Shown here in pieces: positions 59,697 through 64,000 of a stretch of 64,000 bases of DNA. Every line of letters starts with the position of its first letter. The stretch's first letter is position 1. The position numbers and the translations under genes were made by a program. The notes under the pieces were generated by a model that saw only the letters and a program-made list of their open reading frames with translations, was not told where the DNA came from and did no database searches. The DNA comes from Rikenella sp031551865 (lineage in GTDB: Bacteria > Bacteroidota > Bacteroidia > Bacteroidales > Rikenellaceae), in NCBI GenBank assembly GCA_031551865.1, contig JAVBMY010000001.1, positions 266,124 to 330,123 of the forward strand, written 5' to 3'.

Positions 59697-61250
59697 CTAT
59701 CCCAGCTTCTGGTGGGCGGTTTCGAGGCGGGTGAGGGTCTCGGTGCGGCCGATGGTTTCGATGATGTCGAACACGCCGACCCCGGCGCTTTCGCCCACCA
59801 GCGCCAGCCGCACCGTATTCATCACCTGCCCCATCGGGAGCCCTTCGGCGGTGATCCATTCGGCGATCTTGTCATGCACCGTGGCGGCGCTGAAGTCTTC
59901 GGTTTGTGCCACGATGCGCGAGAATTCCGCCAGGCGCGCGGGGTTGTCGCCTTTCCAGAATTTCTCGACCGCTTTGGGGTCGTATTCCGCGGGGGCTTCG
60001 AAAAAGTAGCGCGACAGCGGCCACAGGTCGGCCACGAACACGGCGCGTTCCTTGACCAGCGCGATGATGTGTTCCAGCGTCCCGCGGCCGTATTTCCCGG
60101 CCACACCGTGCGCTTCGAGGATCGGCAGGAACAGCCCGGCCAGCTCGGCGTCGCTTTTGGCGTGCAGGTACTGGGCGTTGAACCAGCGGGCTTTCTCGGC
60201 GTCGAAACGGGCGCCCGTCTTGCCGCACTTTTCGAGCGTGAACAATTCGGCCAGTTGCTCCATCGAGAGCACTTCGCTTTCGCCTTCCGAGAAGCCGGGG
60301 CTCCAGCCCAGCAGGGCGAGCAGGTTGATGAACGCTTCGGGAAAATAACCGTCCTCGCGGTAGCCGCGGGCGCCTTCGCTGCCGTCGGAGGGCGTCCATT
60401 GCAGGGGGAAGACGGGGAATCCGAGTTTGTCTCCGTCGCGTTTGCTGAGTTTGCCTTTGCCGTCGGGCTTGAGCAGCAGTGCCAGGTGGGCGAACTGCGG
60501 CATGGTATCGGTCCAACCGAAGGCGCGGTAGAGCATCACGTGCAGGGGCAGCGAGGGGAGCCACTCCTCGCCGCGGATCACGTGCGAGATATCCATCAGG
60601 TGGTCGTCGACGATGTTGGCCAGGTGGTAGGTGGGCAGCGCGTCGGCCGATTTGTAGAGCACTTTGTCGTCGAGGGTCGAACTGTCGACCGTCACATGGC
60701 CGCGGATGATGTCGTCCATCTCGATTCGCTCGCCGGGGGGCATCTTGAACCGCACGACCCACTGGTCGCCTTTGGCGATGCGCTGTTGCACCTCCTCGGG
60801 ACTCAGTTTTAACGAAGTTTCGAGTTTCTCGCGGACGGTATGGTCGTACGAAAAGGCTTCGCCGCGGGCCTCGGCTTCGGCACGCAGTTCGGCGAGTGAT
60901 TCGGGGGTGTCGAAAGCGTAGTAGGCCCAGCCGGTATCGATGAGTTGCCGGGCGTAGCGCAGGTAAATCTCTCGGCGCTCGCTCTGGCGGTAGGGGGCAT
61001 GGGGGCCGCCGTTGCCGGGGGCTCCGATGCCTTCGTCGATGGTGATGCCGCACCAGTTGAGCGATTCGACGATGTATTGTTCGGCGCCGGGCACAAAGCG
61101 CTGCGAGTCGGTGTCTTCGATGCGCAGGATAAAATCGCCGCCGTGGCGCCGGGCGAACAGGTAGTTGTACAAAGCGGTGCGCACGCCGCCCATGTGGAGC
61201 GGCCCGGTGGGGCTGGGGGCGAAGCGGACGCGGACTTTTCGTGTGGACAT
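59697..61250 (-). CDS. gltX: Glutamate--tRNA ligase
   Basis: A 517-residue class I synthetase charging tRNA-Glu. The HIGH-type motif is PSPTGPLHMGGVRTALYNYL (residues 10-29) and the KMSKS-type motif is KGKLSKRDGDKLG near 265. IEDTDSQRF follows the first motif as expected. The anticodon-binding helical domain fills the C-terminus. It is full length, a single gene on the minus strand. Confidence 0.97.
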   Translation of the reverse strand: MSTRKVRVRFAPSPTGPLHMGGVRTALYNYLFARRHGGDFILRIEDTDSQRFVPGAEQYIVESLNWCGITIDEGIGAPGNGGPHAPYRQSERREIYLRYARQLIDTGWAYYAFDTPESLAELRAEAEARGEAFSYDHTVREKLETSLKLSPEEVQQRIAKGDQWVVRFKMPPGERIEMDDIIRGHVTVDSSTLDDKVLYKSADALPTYHLANIVDDHLMDISHVIRGEEWLPSLPLHVMLYRAFGWTDTMPQFAHLALLLKPDGKGKLSKRDGDKLGFPVFPLQWTPSDGSEGARGYREDGYFPEAFINLLALLGWSPGFSEGESEVLSMEQLAELFTLEKCGKTGARFDAEKARWFNAQYLHAKSDAELAGLFLPILEAHGVAGKYGRGTLEHIIALVKERAVFVADLWPLSRYFFEAPAEYDPKAVEKFWKGDNPARLAEFSRIVAQTEDFSAATVHDKIAEWITAEGLPMGQVMNTVRLALVGESAGVGVFDIIETIGRTETLTRLETAHQKLG

Positions 61251-61657
61251 AGTATGTTTAGGGTGGTCTTCTATGGTTTTTAAACAGGAAAATAATTACC
61301 TGTGTGGCTGCGTACCGGTTCCCCGTAGGGGGCTGAGTTTCTCTGCGAAAGTTAAATCCGCGAAGCGGGTTTTCCTCCCCGACACCCGGCAATACAAGCT
61401 AACTCGTATTGCGCTCGCTGCCAGTGCCGGTTGCGAAGAGTTTGCCGACTGAACCGGAATTGCGTAAATGGCTCCGGCAGGTTGCTTCGTTCTTCGCAAT
61501 GGCAGCGCGCCCCCCCTAGGGCGGGCGCGAATCTCTCCGTGCCGCTAGCGTGCGTCAGCCAATCGCACGGCCCTACGGGCAAAGCCCCCCGGGGGCTGGG
61601 GCCGGACGATTTTTTCTCCGCAAAAAGGGATCGCCCGTGGTCGGTCCCCTTTGAGAT
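61251..61657. other. Repeat-rich gap between gltX and the GH89 gene
   Basis: No gene seen. The blocks TTTCTCTGCGAAAGTT (61330-61345) and TTGCCGACTGA (61441-61451) also occur at 15926-15960. CTTCGCAATGGCAG (61492-61505) resembles a CATTGCGAG repeat arm. CCCCCCGGGGGCTGGGGCCGG (cut here to GGGGGCTGGGGCCGG, 61591-61605) recurs at 16026-16041. Confidence 0.5.
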
Positions 61658-63892
61658 TTATTGCCCCTTGATCCGGGCCGCCACGGTGCGGGCCATGTCG
61701 ATGGGGTCGGTCCAGGGGGCGGTGTCGTAGGGGTTGTTGGCTTTGGCCCACGCTTCTTCCATCGGGTAGTAGTCGGTGTCGGGCGCTTCTCCGGCTTTCA
61801 AGGCGTCGAAGAAATGGGCCCAGCGGGGGTAATAGAAATCGCGCAGCATGCCTTCCCATTCGCGGTGGGCGTAGTCGTGCAGTCCCCCGGCGTTGGCCGA
61901 TTTGCGGTCGCCCCAGGTGGTGATGAGTGTGCGCGCGTTCCAAGTGTAGAACTCATGCGGGCCGCACCCCATCGCTTCCCAACTCCAGGCTCTTTCGAGC
62001 CACGGCCCGACCATGAAGTCGGGGCGTGAGGCCAGCAGCGAGTCCTGGAGCAGGATCAGGCCGAGGAATTCGTCGGCCAGTGCGGCGAAATTTTCTTTGC
62101 TCCCGGCCTCTTGGGAACGGTAGGCTTCGGCGATCTTCGGCAGGAGCGTATTGCCGTAGTCGGTGACGCATTGGCGGGCAATGTCCACCAGGTCGTATTC
62201 GAAGTTGTTGTTGCCGCGGTAGTTTTCGGCCACCGAAAGCATCAGGTCGAGTGCCTTGTACAGGTCGGCCGGGTCGTAGTGCAGTTCCGAACTGCCCCAG
62301 GTCGATACTTTCTGTACGCGCAACGCGGGGCGGGCGCAGAATACCGATTCGGGGGCCCCTTCGCGGGTCGAGGCGTGGGGCATTTCGTAGACGGTTTTGC
62401 CGAGCAGCGTCCAGGCTTGTTGCAGCGCGGCGGCCGAGAGGTTGTAGCGGCCGCCCTTGGTATCTTCGCGGTAGCCGTAGCGGGCCTCGGCCCATGTTTT
62501 CAGGTATTCTTCTTTGGTGAATTTTTCGCTTCTCCACGGGAGTTCGAAGATCAGTTCGAACATCACGGGGTTGTTCTCGATGCCTTCGGCAGTGGCGCCC
62601 ACGCCGCGCAGGAACTGCCCGTTGCGGTGTTCGCGGGCCATATACCAGCTGTCGATCACGCGGTCCATTTTGCCGTGCATCCCGATGTTTCCGCCGTAGT
62701 TGAGCAGCATGCAGTAGACCCAGTCGTGGCGGCCGTAACCGTTCTCGCGTACCCAGGGCGATACGGGGTCGCCCCACATCGGGCGCGATTCGCTGAACAG
62801 GTCGAGGCACAGCACGTCGCCCGCCGGAAGATCCCGGATCATGGCTTCGCGGGGGTTCTCCTGCCAGCCTTGGATCACCCATACGGCTTCGGGATTAGCT
62901 TTTTTGAGCAGGGCGTGGACGGTCTCGCCTGCCTTTTTCAGGTCGACGCCTTCGGTGCTGCCGCCCTCGTGGAAGAGGTCGATGGCGAAGTATTTGCCCT
63001 GCCCGAACAGTTTTTCGAGCTCGCGGTAGTAAACTTCGGCCACTTCGACGAATTTCGGGTCGTCGGGCATGATCAGTCCCGGACGCTGGAAACCGCACCA
63101 GGTGCCGACGTTCTTGACGCCGGGGGTGCTGCTCGGGATCATGCCGCTGTATCCGGCGAATACGGGTTCCATGCCCCATTCGCGGTAACGCTCGACGATC
63201 TGCTGTTCGATTTCGGCTCGTTTGGCGTACCATTTCGCGGGATTGGGGCCGCCCCAGCTTTCGAGGTTGGCCATCAGCCACCAGGGCTGGAAGGCGGGCC
63301 CGGCGATGAAGGCATCGGCCTGCGCTTCGGTGTAGCCGAGCGTCAGCAGGGTGTTGCGCCATACGGTGGCGGTACCGGTCAGGGTCAGGGGCAGGTTCAC
63401 GCCGTGCAGTGCCATCCAGTCGATCTCTTGCTCCCAGCGCTCCCAGTCCCAGAAGGCGGTCGAGTAGCCGAAGGTGCAGAAGTTCATGTAGTAGCGCACG
63501 AGCATGTCGGTCGAATGCCGCACGGGGGTGGTGATTTTAGGCAGTTTTTTGAGGCTGGTGATCTCGGGGTGGGGGTTGTTCCAGCTGATGTGGATTCCGG
63601 CTTCGTATTTGAGGTACCAGTTGAGTCCGGCGGCCACGCTTACCCAGCTATTCCCTTCGACCACGATTTTGCTCCCTTTGGAATAGTACTTGAAATAGTC
63701 TTCCGGCGAGGTGGGGTCTTCGATCCGGAAAACGAAGCGGTCGCTGGCGCCGCGGTCGACGCGCTCGACAAGGGCTTCGACGGGGTTGGCGTATTTGGCG
63801 ACGCCCGAGCGCAGGTTGATGGTGCCGGCGCTTGCGGTGGACAGGGTGATGAGGGCGGTGGACAGGGTAAGTAGCAGGAGTCTGAATTTCAT
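61658..63892 (-). CDS. Alpha-N-acetylglucosaminidase (GH89, NAGLU family)
   Basis: A 744-residue exported enzyme with signal peptide MKFRLLLLTLSTALITLSTASA. The GH89 layout is clear: an N-terminal domain to about 110 (DYFKYYSKGSKIVVEG), a TIM barrel with YYMNFCTFGYSTAFWDWERW, IDWMALHGVNLPL, FAIDLFHEGGSTEG and VWVIQGWQENPR, then a C-terminal all-helical domain. The family removes terminal alpha-linked GlcNAc, for instance from mucin glycans or heparan sulfate. A mucin or host-glycan target fits a gut commensal but is inferred. No partner genes are visible within the window. Confidence 0.93.
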   Translation of the reverse strand: MKFRLLLLTLSTALITLSTASAGTINLRSGVAKYANPVEALVERVDRGASDRFVFRIEDPTSPEDYFKYYSKGSKIVVEGNSWVSVAAGLNWYLKYEAGIHISWNNPHPEITSLKKLPKITTPVRHSTDMLVRYYMNFCTFGYSTAFWDWERWEQEIDWMALHGVNLPLTLTGTATVWRNTLLTLGYTEAQADAFIAGPAFQPWWLMANLESWGGPNPAKWYAKRAEIEQQIVERYREWGMEPVFAGYSGMIPSSTPGVKNVGTWCGFQRPGLIMPDDPKFVEVAEVYYRELEKLFGQGKYFAIDLFHEGGSTEGVDLKKAGETVHALLKKANPEAVWVIQGWQENPREAMIRDLPAGDVLCLDLFSESRPMWGDPVSPWVRENGYGRHDWVYCMLLNYGGNIGMHGKMDRVIDSWYMAREHRNGQFLRGVGATAEGIENNPVMFELIFELPWRSEKFTKEEYLKTWAEARYGYREDTKGGRYNLSAAALQQAWTLLGKTVYEMPHASTREGAPESVFCARPALRVQKVSTWGSSELHYDPADLYKALDLMLSVAENYRGNNNFEYDLVDIARQCVTDYGNTLLPKIAEAYRSQEAGSKENFAALADEFLGLILLQDSLLASRPDFMVGPWLERAWSWEAMGCGPHEFYTWNARTLITTWGDRKSANAGGLHDYAHREWEGMLRDFYYPRWAHFFDALKAGEAPDTDYYPMEEAWAKANNPYDTAPWTDPIDMARTVAARIKGQ

Positions 63893-64000
63893 CCGGTTAT
63901 GATTTAGGGCAGAAAGGGATTATTAAATTTGGGTGTTATTTTTGCGTGCCGGGGGTGCGGGGGGGCCGGCGGCACGACGGTAAGACCGCCCCCCCGCGGG
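63893..64000. other. Upstream region of the GH89 gene at window end
   Basis: An AT-rich stretch (63900-63945) that could hold the GH89 promoter, then a GC-rich run to the window edge. No gene is seen. Confidence 0.4.

Noticed and set aside
62111..63874. A 587-residue plus-strand frame opposite the GH89 gene, and similar long frames opposite menG, gltX and uvrC
   Set aside because: Same GC-skew artefact. The opposite strand encodes complete, recognised enzymes.
1..64000. CRISPR array
   Set aside because: No regularly spaced direct repeats with unique spacers were seen, and there are no cas genes. The repeats present are single palindromes.

Overview
The window looks like a chromosomal segment of a GC-rich member of the Bacteroidales, most likely Rikenellaceae or an Alistipes-like genus. 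This is inferred from gene families and order, not from a marker gene. The supporting signs are a glycogen synthase/glucan phosphorylase fusion, DUF4271 next to hemD, a fused glycine-lipid-type acyltransferase, an SPFH protein with a GYF_2 tail, DUF4838 and GH89 glycan enzymes, and promoters of the Bacteroidetes form TTTG-N19/20-TAnnTTTG. Ribosome binding sites are weak, as expected for this phylum.

Layout. 0-14 kb (+): envelope and housekeeping genes (flippase, dut, TPR protein, EnvC-like factor, ybeY-mnmG, fused acyltransferase, CNNM/CBS protein, PpiD-like foldase). 14-21 kb (-): dicarboxylate symporter and the very large glycogen synthase/phosphorylase gene, with a stray 100-bp copy of its own coding sequence beyond its 3' end. 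At 21 kb there is a tRNA-Met with an unusual T-loop. 21.5-28 kb (-): an SPFH protein and a zinc-ribbon membrane protein resembling the Bacillus YdjI/YdjG pair, with a cassette between them. The cassette holds a lipoprotein carrying a JAMM/JAB metallopeptidase signature and tandem copies of an exported partner gene, each followed by a remnant of the lipoprotein's C-terminus. 28-39 kb: DUF4838 glycan enzyme, GNAT, HAD hydrolase, uvrC, rnhB-panD-panC and dprA.

39.2-50.9 kb is an integrated element of about 11.7 kb in the 3' end of tRNA-Leu(CAG), bounded by a 13-bp direct repeat. It has an integrase, a HTH/excisionase-like gene, DUF6291-like and DnaB-type replication genes. Its cargo is an O-antigen-ligase-like/TPR membrane protein, a second JAB-like lipoprotein with an exported partner, and a transglutaminase-like lipoprotein. 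51-64 kb: aminotransferase, twin lipoproteins with a shared N-terminus, menaquinone methyltransferase, LolC/E-like permease, rnpA, hemD with a histone-H1-like tail, DUF4271, gltX and a GH89 alpha-N-acetylglucosaminidase.

Most intergenic gaps hold palindromic repeats. Two gaps (about 2.0-2.3 kb and 59.3-59.7 kb) carry copies of one structured element: a 40-base identical core, and a 21-bp hairpin whose stems differ completely while the loop is conserved. Several housekeeping proteins carry low-complexity Gly/Ser/Ala/Pro/Thr-rich insertions absent from their families. The leading candidates for undescribed biology are the JAB-lipoprotein/partner systems (two loci) and the structured interspersed element.
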